A program made the translations under genes and the position numbers. A stretch of 64,000 bases of DNA from CAIQJJ01 sp049325275. GTDB taxonomy: Bacteria > Chloroflexota > Anaerolineae > Anaerolineales > UBA4823. The notes under the pieces were generated by a model. It was not told the origin of the DNA. It was given only the letters and a program-made list of their open reading frames with translations, and ran no database searches. The DNA is taken from NCBI GenBank assembly GCA_049325275.1, contig JBMOLU010000002.1:496001-560000 (forward strand), in the 5' to 3' direction. Below, in pieces: positions 16,287 to 24,825 of this stretch (position 1 is its first letter; the number at the start of each line of letters is the position of its first letter).

Positions 16287-16991
16287 TTAGGTGTGGGATG
16301 TGGCGCGTGGCAGCAAGCTGCCGGCCAGCAAGACCAGGCCGATCACGATGATCATGGCCGGGCCGCTCAGTTGGAAGAACCAGCCACCGATGGCAAACAA
16401 CGAAGTCATGCCCAGGAAGGCTATGGCTGCGAAGCCGCAGAATAAGGCGCCGATGATGGCGACGGCGCTGGAACGCGTCGCCGCAGCAATCAGCAGAAAA
16501 CACAGCCCCAACGCCAACGGCTCCACCGTCCACAGCACCGACCACCAGCCCCATAATCCGGTGATATTGCAGAAAGCCAGCACCACGGCGTTGACGCCGA
16601 TTAAGATGGCAGGGATGCCGAACCAGACGATGCGGGTGAAGATGGCTGCCAGCAGGAAGCCGGCTGCGACCGAAATTACAACCGCCGGCCACAGCCAGGC
16701 CCAGGCATCCCACCAGTTGAAAACGCTGTTGATCAACAGAATGCTGCCGGTCGTCAGGAGAGGTGCGCCGGGAATGAACAGGACACCCAGGCCGCGTGTA
16801 CGGAAGCCGACGATGGGCGCCAGCATAAGCAAGCCGCCGATGCCGACGACGATCAGCGGCCACAGCCGCCAGAACTGCCACCAGTAGAACGGGGCGATTT
16901 CCAGCCACGAGAAGGCGAAGTTGCCGACCATGCACAGCGCCCCAAAAGCGATCAGGGCAATACCGAAGAGAAGAGAAAGCGTACGTTGCAT
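16287..16991 (-). CDS. Hydrophobic membrane protein, Trp-rich, unknown function
   Basis: The 234-residue protein has about seven hydrophobic helices. Phrases such as FYWWQFWRLWPLIVVGIGGLL and WDAWAWLWPAVVI resemble the LiaF/DUF5668-type helical repeats near envelope-stress genes. The start at 16991 has a GGAGG site. The C-terminal membrane region of the adjacent Ser/Thr kinase contains a similar pattern (ITGLWSLWTFCWPAMPLIVG), which suggests shared ancestry or interaction. No catalytic residues are evident. It lies between the kinase and the GIN-domain lipoprotein on the same strand, which would suit an envelope-sensing role, but this is inference. Confidence 0.65.
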   Translation of the reverse strand: MQRTLSLLFGIALIAFGALCMVGNFAFSWLEIAPFYWWQFWRLWPLIVVGIGGLLMLAPIVGFRTRGLGVLFIPGAPLLTTGSILLINSVFNWWDAWAWLWPAVVISVAAGFLLAAIFTRIVWFGIPAILIGVNAVVLAFCNITGLWGWWSVLWTVEPLALGLCFLLIAAATRSSAVAIIGALFCGFAAIAFLGMTSLFAIGGWFFQLSGPAMIIVIGLVLLAGSLLPRATSHT

Positions 16992-17069
16992 ATGGACCTC
17001 CAGAAATTGACGCGTCGAACCAGGCCCGGGGAAGGTGTCTCCGGGCAGGATCGTTGCCAGAGTTTCAAA

Positions 17070-18731
17070 CTACCAATTGGATGAGAATGGGTTGATAAAG
17101 CTAATGATGCTCAACCAGGCCACCGCGAACATGTTGGCGGCCGCTGCGAAAAGGCTGAGCGCAGCCAGTCCGTATCCGAGCAGTTGTACGGTGTGTGCGC
17201 CAGACTCGCCACGCTGTGCCAACGACAGCCCGCCTGCAATCGATGCACCGACGATCAGCGGCATCGCCGGCCAGCAAAACGTCCACAAGGACCACAGGCC
17301 TGTGATGGCGTAAAAAGCCATCACAATCCCGGTGCCGGCGACGATACCGGCCGGAATAAGCAAGATGCCTTTGCGGCTGGCAGCCATTAACAGTGAGAGC
17401 AGCAGGCCTGCCAGCAGGATTTCGATGGGCCAGCCGTTGCCGAAGACGCGTCCGTTGCCGGTACCTGCGGCAAGCCAGATGGCGCAAAGGTTCGCCAACA
17501 CGAGCACCCCGGCGCCGATCATGGCAGCCCTGGCAACGCTCCACTGCGGCAGCGGTACGGTTTGCGGCTGGGCCACCCAGCCGGGTAGCTCTTCCTGCAC
17601 TCGGGTTAACCTTGACGCCAGGGCGGTCGAGGCTGCAATCACCACAGTGGGTAAGCCGGGCGCCACGTCGGGGTTGTTTGCAGTGGGTGGATGCGCTGCC
17701 ACGACGCCGTCAAGCCCGGCATCGCCGGCTGAACTGACGTGCTGCGATAGGCGTGGGTCGGTGTTGTCGTCGGCGAAGCGACGATCGGTGATGTGTTCGC
17801 GTTCTTCACCCGAAAAGACTGCGCCATCCGGCAGGCTTGCAGCCGGTACAGGTGCCAAGATGGCGAAATCGTCCACGGGGGCAACGCCGGTGTCTTCTGT
17901 TGCGGCACGGATCGCCTGGGCCATTTCGTGGGCCTGCTGGTAGCGGTCATCGGGATTCTTGGCCAGCGCCTTTAGAGCCACGCGCTCGAAGGCTTCGGGA
18001 ATGGCCGGGTTGATTTGGCGCGGCAGCGGCAGCGGGTCGTTGAGGTGCTTCATCAAAATCGCCAGCGGCGTGTCGGCGTCGAAGGGGGGGCGACCGGTGA
18101 GCATTTCGTAGAAGACGATGCCGAGCGAATACAAGTCGCTGCGCGGATCGCAGCGGTTTTCGAGGCCCTGTTCCGGCGCCATATAACTGAGCGTGCCCAT
18201 TAACGCCCCGGAGATGGTGTACTGCGTACCGCCGACGATCTGGGCGATGCCGAAATCGCTGAGCACGGCCTGCCCGCGGCGGTTGAGTAAGATATTGGCA
18301 GGCTTGATGTCGCGATGGATGATGCCTTCTTCGTGGGCGTAGCCCAGGCCGTTGAGCACATCCAGCATGACACGCGCGGTTTCTCCGAGCGGCATACGTT
18401 CTGCGTGCGCCCGGTAGGCGTTTTGGCGGGCCTTCAGCGTGTCTCCCTCGAGCAGTTCCATCACGATGTAGTAGTGGTTGTCCTGCACATCGGCGTCGAA
18501 GACCTGCACGATGTTGGGATGGCGCAGGGCGGCCACGGAACGGGCTTCGCGTTGGAAGCGAGCCAGGAATTCCGTCTCTTCCACGAGGTCGGAGCGCAAG
18601 ACCTTGACCGCCACGTAGCGATCTAGTTGCGGGTGGTAGGCCCGGTAGACTTGCGCCATGCCGCCGCGCCCGAGCGGTTCGAGCAGGCGATACTTGCCGA
18701 GATTTTGGCCTTCAAGGGAAGTGGGAGTCAT
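17070..18731 (-). CDS. PknB-type Ser/Thr protein kinase with membrane C-terminus
   Basis: The 553-residue protein has a complete Hanks-type kinase domain at about 12-275: the glycine loop GRGGMAQVY, Lys43 in VAVKVL, the catalytic HRDIKPAN at 139-146, DFG at 159-161 and APEQ at about 186. A disordered linker (about 280-410) leads to four or five transmembrane helices in the last ~140 residues. There are no PASTA repeats, so the sensor is the membrane domain itself. It would phosphorylate cytoplasmic proteins on Ser/Thr; an FHA-domain regulator is encoded 1.2 kb upstream. The start at 18731 has an AGGA site. Confidence 0.9.
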   Translation of the reverse strand: MTPTSLEGQNLGKYRLLEPLGRGGMAQVYRAYHPQLDRYVAVKVLRSDLVEETEFLARFQREARSVAALRHPNIVQVFDADVQDNHYYIVMELLEGDTLKARQNAYRAHAERMPLGETARVMLDVLNGLGYAHEEGIIHRDIKPANILLNRRGQAVLSDFGIAQIVGGTQYTISGALMGTLSYMAPEQGLENRCDPRSDLYSLGIVFYEMLTGRPPFDADTPLAILMKHLNDPLPLPRQINPAIPEAFERVALKALAKNPDDRYQQAHEMAQAIRAATEDTGVAPVDDFAILAPVPAASLPDGAVFSGEEREHITDRRFADDNTDPRLSQHVSSAGDAGLDGVVAAHPPTANNPDVAPGLPTVVIAASTALASRLTRVQEELPGWVAQPQTVPLPQWSVARAAMIGAGVLVLANLCAIWLAAGTGNGRVFGNGWPIEILLAGLLLSLLMAASRKGILLIPAGIVAGTGIVMAFYAITGLWSLWTFCWPAMPLIVGASIAGGLSLAQRGESGAHTVQLLGYGLAALSLFAAAANMFAVAWLSIISFINPFSSNW

Positions 18732-18961
18732 GGGAAATCCTGTTGCATAAGACGTAATTCGTGATGCGTTGATGTGCAAATGATACCATTCCCCCGAAAT
18801 TCTTACCTATCATCCAGCTAACAATCGGCTATAGGGCTTCTGTCGTCGATCTCACTTCTGGCAAGCGCCTGGGAGGCTGGCGGTGCTGTGCAGAAGCAGT
18901 GCAGCCTTGCGTGCAAGGTTTGGGCTGTTCCGCTTATGCAGGTTCGGACGTGGGATGTTGC

Positions 18962-19816
18962 TTACTCGTCGAATAAGTAAGTTGCCTCTGCGTAGTAACG
19001 GATGGCGCGGTGGGCGCTTTTCTCTTGCAGCCAGCTTTGCAGGCGGGCGTTTTTGGTTTCGAGCGCTTCGCTGCCGTTGAAGCATTCGAGCGGGTAGTTC
19101 AGGCGCATTGCCCGTCCCTGGATCAGGTGCCGTGTCAGGCCGGCCGGCAGGAGCACGCCGTCACGCGTGAGCATGAGCACCTCGGCGGGGTCGTAAACCG
19201 GGAAGATGACCAGCGCCGTCAACGTCGGATAGAGGTGGCAGGCGGCATCGAGATTGTCGGCCACGGCGCGGAACAACGTACAGCGGTGGTGGTAGGCCAG
19301 CACCATCTGGCTCAGCAGGGTGGTTTGGGTATGCAAATCGTGCGTTTCGGTCTCGACGCCGAAGATGCGGCCATCACGGCACAAAACGTAGGCCAGCAGA
19401 TCCCGGTGCGCCAGGCGCGCCCGTGCGTCGAGCAATTGCATGGCCGGGAAGGATAAGCCACGCGTTTCCTGCAAAATGGACAGAAAATTGTCCACATCCA
19501 GATCGGCGATGACGTGATGCCAGGTATACAGGCTGACCTGCGGCGGCTCGTAACCGACCACTTGCGCCAGGATGTGCTCGTAACCCATCTGGCGGAAGAC
19601 AGTCACACGGTTGGCACCATCGAGGACGACAAAGCGCGGATCGTCCTCGCCAAAGGGTGAAACGACCGGCGGGTTACGCAGCACGCCATCCGCCTGGATG
19701 CGTTTGATCAGCGGTGCAGAACGCTGCGGGTCCTGGTACTCGTGCTCTTCCAGCAGTTCAAGTGGAAGGATGCGCAGATCGGGGATTTCGGAAGATGGAA
19801 GGGAGGCAGGGGACAT
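18962..19816 (-). CDS. ParB/sulfiredoxin-fold protein, SbnI/SerK-like
   Basis: The 284-residue protein opens with LRILPLELLEEHE, a partner helix, and the ParB-N box FVVLDGANRVTVFRQMGYEH at about 60-80, followed by a region rich in aromatic residues. The DGxxR box and overall size resemble the SbnI and SerK proteins, which use the ParB fold to phosphorylate free serine with ATP or ADP. No helix-turn-helix of chromosomal ParB is seen, so plasmid or chromosome partitioning is unlikely. The neighbours (a kinase and an FHA regulator) give no direct clue. Serine kinase activity is a family-based inference and is not certain. Confidence 0.55.
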   Translation of the reverse strand: MSPASLPSSEIPDLRILPLELLEEHEYQDPQRSAPLIKRIQADGVLRNPPVVSPFGEDDPRFVVLDGANRVTVFRQMGYEHILAQVVGYEPPQVSLYTWHHVIADLDVDNFLSILQETRGLSFPAMQLLDARARLAHRDLLAYVLCRDGRIFGVETETHDLHTQTTLLSQMVLAYHHRCTLFRAVADNLDAACHLYPTLTALVIFPVYDPAEVLMLTRDGVLLPAGLTRHLIQGRAMRLNYPLECFNGSEALETKNARLQSWLQEKSAHRAIRYYAEATYLFDE

Positions 19817-19960
19817 AGGGAGAAATAGGGACTACACTTGGGCATCTTGGATTGTCAGACAACTTTAGTATATCCGATAAGTCCTTCGCTTGTAAATCGG
19901 TCCCTACTGTATCCTTTTCGCCGAACAGAACGGCGGTGTCGGCATATTTTTTCGTAAGCG

Positions 19961-20590
19961 TTACTCGGGGACGGCTAACTTGTACCCCAAGCCACGCATC
20001 GTCAGTAGCAGTTTGGGATTGTTGGGGTCGCTTTCGATCTTCGTACGCAGGCGGCGCACCAGATTTTCGATCTGGTAATCGTAGATGCCGCTGCTCGACT
20101 CATATTCCGTCCAGACGGCTGCGCCGATCTCTTCTTTCGAGCAGATCTGGCCGCGGTTTTTGTAAAGGTAAGAAAGTAGGATGAATTCCTTCGGCGCCAA
20201 CGTCACCGGCGAACGGTTGACGCGCACCACCCCGGCGGGGAGGTCCACTTCCAGTTCGGGGAGCGGGTTTTCGACCACGGTGGTATCGGGGTCGTGGAAG
20301 ATAAACTGTACGTCGCCGATCGCAATGCAATCGCCATCCCGTAACTCGCTTGGAGCCATCACGCGTTCCCGGTTGAGCAGCGTGCCGTTGGTGCTGCCCA
20401 GGTCTTCCAGGAAGACCTTGCGCCCCTCACGGCGGAGGCGGGCGTGCTCGCGCGAGGCGCGCTTGTCGACGATCACGATTTCGTTTTCCACTGCCCGGCC
20501 GATGTGGGTAACGGCCTGGATCAACGGATGCATTTTTCCGGCAGGATCGAGGAGGTAGGGGCAGGGGTCTGAGGGTGATTTTGATGACAT
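19961..20590 (-). CDS. FHA-domain winged-helix transcriptional regulator
   Basis: The 209-residue protein joins an FHA phosphothreonine-binding domain (about 20-100) to an OmpR/PhoB-type winged helix (about 120-207). The FHA motifs are HIGRAVENEIV, SREHARLR and LGSTNGTLLN. The winged-helix motifs are LAPKEFILLSYLYKN and VRRLRTKI followed by RGLGYKL. There is no receiver domain. The FHA module should bind a phosphothreonine made by a PknB-type kinase, such as the one at 17070-18731. This gives a route from Ser/Thr phosphorylation to DNA binding similar in concept to EmbR, but with the FHA domain first. Target genes are unknown. Confidence 0.85.
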   Translation of the reverse strand: MSSKSPSDPCPYLLDPAGKMHPLIQAVTHIGRAVENEIVIVDKRASREHARLRREGRKVFLEDLGSTNGTLLNRERVMAPSELRDGDCIAIGDVQFIFHDPDTTVVENPLPELEVDLPAGVVRVNRSPVTLAPKEFILLSYLYKNRGQICSKEEIGAAVWTEYESSSGIYDYQIENLVRRLRTKIESDPNNPKLLLTMRGLGYKLAVPE

Positions 20591-20638
20591 CTTGATTTTA
20601 CCTTCCTGAATCAGGCCAATGAAAACGGTGGACTCACT

Positions 20639-20767
20639 TCACCCAATCTGCTCGACGCGGTTGGCGAAGCGCTCACTCCCCATCCAAAAATCAACTTCTA
20701 CGTTTGTTCCCCATAAGAAGGCGGCATGGAGGGTGCGTTTGACCTTAACGATGGTAGGGGTCGCCAC
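20639..20767 (-). CDS. Possible 42-residue open frame or gene remnant
   Basis: A GTG-started frame encodes 42 residues beginning MATPTIVKVKRTLHAAFLWG and ending RFANRVEQIG. The composition looks protein-like, but there is no clear ribosome-binding site and no family I recognise. It overlaps the end of the RHH-like remnant upstream. It may be the 3' piece of a decayed gene. Confidence 0.25.
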   Translation of the reverse strand: MATPTIVKVKRTLHAAFLWGTNVEVDFWMGSERFANRVEQIG

Positions 20768-20929
20768 GTTTTACAAGCATCTTCCCGGTGCCGGCGGCTT
20801 CGCGGGCCCGTTGTTGGGCCTGTTCGTTTTGCCTCAAGTAACCGGCTGCAATTTCACGCACGACGGCAGAAGCACTGCGGCCGTGTTGTCTGCCAGGCGC
20901 GGCCAGGGCGCTATCTTGAGAAGATACCC
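20745..20929 (-). pseudogene. Decayed ribbon-helix-helix (CopG-like) antitoxin fragment
   Basis: A minus-strand frame ending in TAA at 20745 reads QHGRSASAVVREIAAGYL followed by RQNEQAQQRAREAAG. This resembles the second and third helices of RHH antitoxins (RQHGRSASAVVREAV-type). The preceding residues fit only if the frame shifts near 20880, and no start codon with a ribosome-binding site is visible. I read it as a frameshifted remnant of a toxin-antitoxin gene. Confidence 0.35.
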
Positions 20930-20974
20930 CTGTATCTTACACTTGTTTGGCGGAGCGTACAAGGAAGGAGACGC

Positions 20975-21100
20975 TCAATCGGTTTTTTGCCGCCGCCTCA
21001 GGGCATCGGCAATCAACAATCCAAACCCACCCGCGAAGAACAGTGCCAGTCCAAACAGCAAAACATCTTCGGGTCTTCCGGGTTTAGCGTGAAGAGTCCC
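20975..21100 (-). pseudogene. Remnant of a surface-protein C-terminal anchor
   Basis: A minus-strand frame reads KPGRPEDVLLFGLALFF then AGGFGLLIADALRRRQKTD and stops. This is a Pro/Gly hinge, a single hydrophobic helix and a basic tail, the layout of a C-terminal membrane anchor. The frame has no usable start and is broken by a stop near 21180, so only the tail of a former gene seems to remain. Confidence 0.3.
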
Positions 21101-21206
21101 TTTCCCGGCGAAGCCGGAAGAGCCTGGGTTGTTTAAGTTGGCTTTTCCGCCTTTGGCGGGAAAGCTCTCAAATCCGGGTATTCATCCCATTGAAAACGAG
21201 AGAGCC
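21101..21206. repeat. Cluster of three mini-hairpin repeats
   Basis: Three small hairpins lie in a row: ttcccggc-gaa-gccggaa (21103-21120) followed by GAGCC, ttccgcc-ttt-ggcgggaa (about 21145-21162), and a decayed tcccatt-gaa-aacgaga (about 21185-21202) followed by GAGCC. They match copies near 2250, 2320, 7250 and 43850. Confidence 0.45.
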
Positions 21207-21264
21207 TTTAAATTTTATCTTAGGCCAACCCTGATGGCAACGAGATACAAAGCGGCTGATTTGC

Positions 21265-21314
21265 TTGACAGCCATGCATAACAGGTTTATACTTCTATAT
21301 GTAATAAACATATA
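21265..21314 (+). promoter_or_regulatory. Promoter and operator of the PadR/Cys-rich operon
   Basis: TTGACA (21265-21270), a 17-base spacer and TATACT (21288-21293) form a near-consensus sigma70 promoter. Immediately downstream, tatatgt-aataa-acatata (21296-21314) is a perfect seven-base-arm palindrome with the ATGT/ACAT half-sites typical of PadR operators. It would block transcription at the start point. Confidence 0.8.
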
Positions 21315-21330
21315 AAGGAGAATAACAAAT

Positions 21331-21705
21331 ATGTGTGCCGAGCACGAAGAGAAAAGCAAAGAATGCCATTGCAAAGTCGAGCGCGTACCGAACTTCGCCC
21401 AGCCACGTTTATTACTCGAGTTGGCCAAAAAGCCGGCGCATGGCTATGAGTTGATCGAAAATCTTGGGCAGGAAGGCAGCGTATCTCCCGATCCAGGCAA
21501 CTTTTACCGCATGCTGCGTGCGTTTGAAGAAGATGGTCTGGTTTGCTCTACTTGGGATACGCAAAACACAGGCCCGGCGCGACGCATCTACGAGTTAACC
21601 GACCTGGGATTGGAATTTTTGCACGCCTGGGCGGTAACGATCCATCAAACCCAACAATCGTTGGAGCGATTCATGTCCGACTACCGGACGCTATTTCCCA
21701 AATAA
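21331..21705 (+). CDS. PadR-type regulator with Cys/His-rich N-terminal arm
   Basis: The 124-residue protein has a PadR winged helix at about 20-100 (LLELAKKPAHGYELIENL, FYRMLRAFEEDGLV, YELTDLGLEFL), with a short C-terminal helix and no large dimerisation domain. Its first 15 residues hold Cys2, His5, Cys12, His13 and Cys14, an unusual arm that could bind a metal ion. The start has AAAGGAG upstream. A consensus promoter with a PadR-type palindrome lies directly before it, which suggests autorepression. The Cys-rich small protein follows 12 bases later, so the pair form an operon that may respond to metal or redox state. That function is inferred. Confidence 0.8.
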   Translation: MCAEHEEKSKECHCKVERVPNFAQPRLLLELAKKPAHGYELIENLGQEGSVSPDPGNFYRMLRAFEEDGLVCSTWDTQNTGPARRIYELTDLGLEFLHAWAVTIHQTQQSLERFMSDYRTLFPK

Positions 21706-21717
21706 GGAGAAAAAGAT

Positions 21718-21939
21718 ATGTGTAAAGATTGTGGTTGTCAATCAGGCCATGCATGCGCCTGCGGCAGCACTTGCGAGTGCGGCTGTGGAAATTGCGGCAG
21801 CAGCTGCGGTCGCAACGGGCACTTCGAGCGCCGCTTTCAGACGAAGGCCGAACAAATCGCCGAGTTGGAAGCCTACCTTGGCGGGTTGAAACTGGAAGTC
21901 CAGGCGGTAGAAGAACACCTGGCCGATTTACGCAAGTAA
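21718..21939 (+). CDS. Small Cys-rich protein with C-terminal coiled coil
   Basis: The 73-residue product has ten cysteines in its first 30 residues (Cys2, 5, 7, 13, 15, 19, 21, 23, 26, 30) plus His11, in Cys-x-Cys spacings like those of metallothioneins. Residues 40-73 (TKAEQIAELEAYLGGL, LEVQAVEEHLADL) form a predicted coiled coil. The coiled-coil tail recalls the DUF5320 proteins often encoded beside PadR genes in anaerobes. Metal binding with oligomerisation is likely but not proven. It has an AAGGAG ribosome-binding site and is followed by a strong terminator. Confidence 0.75.
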   Translation: MCKDCGCQSGHACACGSTCECGCGNCGSSCGRNGHFERRFQTKAEQIAELEAYLGGLKLEVQAVEEHLADLRK

Positions 21940-21960
21940 GCGGGATTATCCAGAAATCGA

Positions 21961-21999
21961 AAAAGACCCGAAAGGTTTTGAAAACCTTTCGGGTCTTTT
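21961..21999. terminator. Strong bidirectional terminator
   Basis: A stem of 18 base pairs (aaaagacccgaaaggttt and its complement at 21982-21999) with A-run and T-run ends lies between the Cys-rich gene and the end of leuS. It can work in both directions for these convergent genes. Confidence 0.9.
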
Positions 22000-22005
22000 G
22001 TTCGA

Positions 22006-24825
22006 TTAACCAACCACGTTGACCAGCTTGCCGGGCACGTAAATCACCTTCTTGGGTGAACGCCCTTCGAGGAATTTCTGCACGGTCTCGTTGGCCAGGG
22101 CGGCCGCCTGGGCGTCAACTTCGGCGATGCCGGCAGGAACGACCAACCGGTCGCGCACTTTGCCGTTGACCTGCAAGACCAGCGTGATCTCGTCTTCGAC
22201 CGTCGCGGCTTCGTCCACCTGGGGCCAGGCCTGCGTGTGGATGGAGTAGGGCTTGCCTGCCGCGGCCCACAGTTCTTCGGCGATGTGCGGGGTGATGGGG
22301 GCCATCAGGCGTAGGTAAACGTCCAATGCTTCTTTCCATTCGGGCGAGCCGACGGCGCCCGCCTCGCGTCCCTTGTACAGTTCGTTCAACAGTTCCATCA
22401 GGCCAGAGACGATCGTGTTGAACTCGAAGCGCTCGAAATCGGCGTTGATGCGCTTGATCGCCTGATGGACCTTGCGGCGCAGGATTTTCAAAGTTTCCGG
22501 CGAAGCCGACGGTTTGCCGCCGGAGACGGTTTCGAGCACCAGCGACCAGCTGCGCCGCAGCCAGCGCACGACGCCGACGATGTTTTCGGTGCTCCACGGG
22601 CCGCCTTCCGACCACTGGTAGCCGAACATCAAGTAGGCGCGCACGGTGTCGGCTCCGTACTGGTGCACCTGGGCATCGGGATCGATCACGTTGCCGCGGC
22701 TCTTGCTCATGCGTTGGCCGTCCGGCCCTAAAATCTGGCCCTGGTTGCGCAGTTGCAGCATCGGCTCGTGGCCTTCCAGCGCGCCGATGTCACGGAACGC
22801 CTTATGGAAGAAACGCGTGTAGATCAGATGCATGGTGGCGTGTTCGGCGCCACCGGTGTAGGTATCCACCGGCATCCAGTAATCGTACTCTTTAGGGTCG
22901 AAGGGCCCCTGGTCGTAATTCGGGCTGAGGTAGCGCAGATGATACCACGACGAGCACATGAAGGTGTCCATCGTATCGGTGTCGCGCTCGGCGGGCTTGC
23001 CGCAGATCGGGCAGACCGTTTTGCTCCAGGTGGGGTGCAGTTTGAGCGGGCTTTGGCCAGTGGGCAGCCATTCCACGTCTTCGGGCAGGGCGACGGGTAG
23101 TTGATCGTCGGGGACGGGCACTTGGCCGTGCTCGGGGCAGTAGACGATCGGGATCGGTGCGCCCCAGTAGCGCTGGCGGCTGATCAGCCAGTCACGCAGG
23201 CGGTAGTTGATGGTGCCTTTGCCGAAGCCTTTCGCTTCTAGCCAGGCAGTGACGCGTTTCTTGGCCTCGCTGCCCGGCGTGCCGGTGAACTCGCCAGAGT
23301 GGATCATGTCGCCGTATTCGGCGTGAAAGAGCACGTCGCGGTAAAACGGCAGGCTGTTGACCATTTCCATCGTCGTGCGGTTGTGGCCGACCGGTGGGTA
23401 GATGGCTTTGCAGCGCGCCAGGATGGCCTGGTCGGACGCGGCGGAATCCAGTTCCATTACGCCATCGCCGAAGACGAACAACCAGCGCCCGCCGACGACC
23501 TCGTTCCAGTTGCCCGCTTTCAGGTTCTGCTGCATCAAAGCCACGTAAGGATCGACCTGCTCGGCTTTCAAGGTGACATACAGGCCTTCCCCCGCGTCTC
23601 CGACAGGCGCGGCGTAGAACTCGATGCCGGCGGCTTGCAGCTTTTCGGCGAAGCCGGCTTCTACCGAAGCGGGGAAAACCAGGCTCTTGCTGATACCGTC
23701 GGGGCGCTCGATCACCGGGATGATTGGCAGGCCGAATTTGATGGCGAAGGCAAAGTCGCGCTCGTCGTGGGCGGGGACGGCCATGATGGCCCCGGTGCCG
23801 TAGGTCATCAGGACGTAATCGGCGATCCAGATCGGGATTTTTGTTCCGTTGACGGGATTGATGGCATAAGCGCCGATGAAGACGCCGCTCTTTTCTTTCT
23901 CGGTCGATTCGCGATCGATATCGGTCTGGCGGGTAGCTTCGGCTACGTAGGTTTCGACGATGTCTTTGCGTTCGGCTGCCGTCAACCTGGCGACCAGTGG
24001 GTGCTCGGGGGCCAGCACCATGAACGTTGCCCCCCACAGCGTGTCGGGACGGGTGGTGAAGACTTCGATGGGCAAAGTTCCGACCTGGCTTCCATCGGCA
24101 GCGGGGGACACGGCCTGGAAGGTAACGGAAGCGCCTTCCGAACGCCCGATCCAGTTCGTCTGCATGGCCTTGACTTTGTCGGGCCAGTCGATGCCGTCGA
24201 AGTGCAGTAGCTCTTCGGCGTATCGGGTCGTGCGGAAGTACCACTGGTCCAGGTCCTTTTTGATCACGGGCGTCTTGCAGCGTTCGCAATGGCGGTCTTC
24301 GCCCCAGACCTGTTCGCGCGCCAGGGTGGTGTTGCACTTGGGGCACCAATCCACCGGCGAGAACTTGCGGTAGGCCATACCGGTCTTGAACAGTTGGATG
24401 AAGAACCATTGCGTCCACTTGTAGAATTGCGGGTCGCAGGAGATGGCTTCGCGGCGCCAATCGAACATGGCGCCCATCGAGCGCAGTTGCTTGCGCATGT
24501 TTTCGATGTTTTTGTAGGTGCGGATCATGGGGTGGACGCCGTCTCTGATGGCCGCGTTTTCGGCGGGCAGGCCAAAGGCATCGAAACCCATCGGAAAGAG
24601 CACGTTATAGCCGCGCATTCGCATCCAGCGAGCGCGTGCGTCCGAGGGTGTCATTGCGTACCAGTGGCCGATGTGTAGATCGCCGGACGGGTAGGGCAGC
24701 ATCGTCAGCGCGTAGTGTTTGGGTTTGCGCTCATCGATATCCGAGTGGTATAGGCCGTCGGCTTCCCAACGGGCCTGCCATTTCGGTTCGATTTCGCCAG
24801 GGTTGTAAGGAGGAATATCGTTCAT
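22006..24825 (-). CDS. leuS: Leucine-tRNA ligase
   Basis: The 939-residue enzyme charges tRNA-Leu with leucine in the cytoplasm. The HIGH-type motif is LHIGHW near residue 55, the KMSKS motif is RMSKS near residue 703, and a CP1 editing domain lies at about 230-420 (TTRPDTLWGATFMVLAPEHP). The length is slightly above the usual ~860 residues, mainly in the editing region and around a Cys-containing zinc-type loop (CPKCNTTLAREQ, CERCKTP). The start at 24825 has GGAG upstream; a long upstream extension in the same frame lacks coding character. No T-box leader is visible upstream. Confidence 0.97.
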   Translation of the reverse strand: MNDIPPYNPGEIEPKWQARWEADGLYHSDIDERKPKHYALTMLPYPSGDLHIGHWYAMTPSDARARWMRMRGYNVLFPMGFDAFGLPAENAAIRDGVHPMIRTYKNIENMRKQLRSMGAMFDWRREAISCDPQFYKWTQWFFIQLFKTGMAYRKFSPVDWCPKCNTTLAREQVWGEDRHCERCKTPVIKKDLDQWYFRTTRYAEELLHFDGIDWPDKVKAMQTNWIGRSEGASVTFQAVSPAADGSQVGTLPIEVFTTRPDTLWGATFMVLAPEHPLVARLTAAERKDIVETYVAEATRQTDIDRESTEKEKSGVFIGAYAINPVNGTKIPIWIADYVLMTYGTGAIMAVPAHDERDFAFAIKFGLPIIPVIERPDGISKSLVFPASVEAGFAEKLQAAGIEFYAAPVGDAGEGLYVTLKAEQVDPYVALMQQNLKAGNWNEVVGGRWLFVFGDGVMELDSAASDQAILARCKAIYPPVGHNRTTMEMVNSLPFYRDVLFHAEYGDMIHSGEFTGTPGSEAKKRVTAWLEAKGFGKGTINYRLRDWLISRQRYWGAPIPIVYCPEHGQVPVPDDQLPVALPEDVEWLPTGQSPLKLHPTWSKTVCPICGKPAERDTDTMDTFMCSSWYHLRYLSPNYDQGPFDPKEYDYWMPVDTYTGGAEHATMHLIYTRFFHKAFRDIGALEGHEPMLQLRNQGQILGPDGQRMSKSRGNVIDPDAQVHQYGADTVRAYLMFGYQWSEGGPWSTENIVGVVRWLRRSWSLVLETVSGGKPSASPETLKILRRKVHQAIKRINADFERFEFNTIVSGLMELLNELYKGREAGAVGSPEWKEALDVYLRLMAPITPHIAEELWAAAGKPYSIHTQAWPQVDEAATVEDEITLVLQVNGKVRDRLVVPAGIAEVDAQAAALANETVQKFLEGRSPKKVIYVPGKLVNVVG

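Noticed and set aside
23192..24460. A long open frame antisense and out of frame to leuS
   Set aside because: It is a by-product of high-GC codon bias: Arg/His/Pro-rich product with no motifs, lying fully on top of an intact leuS.
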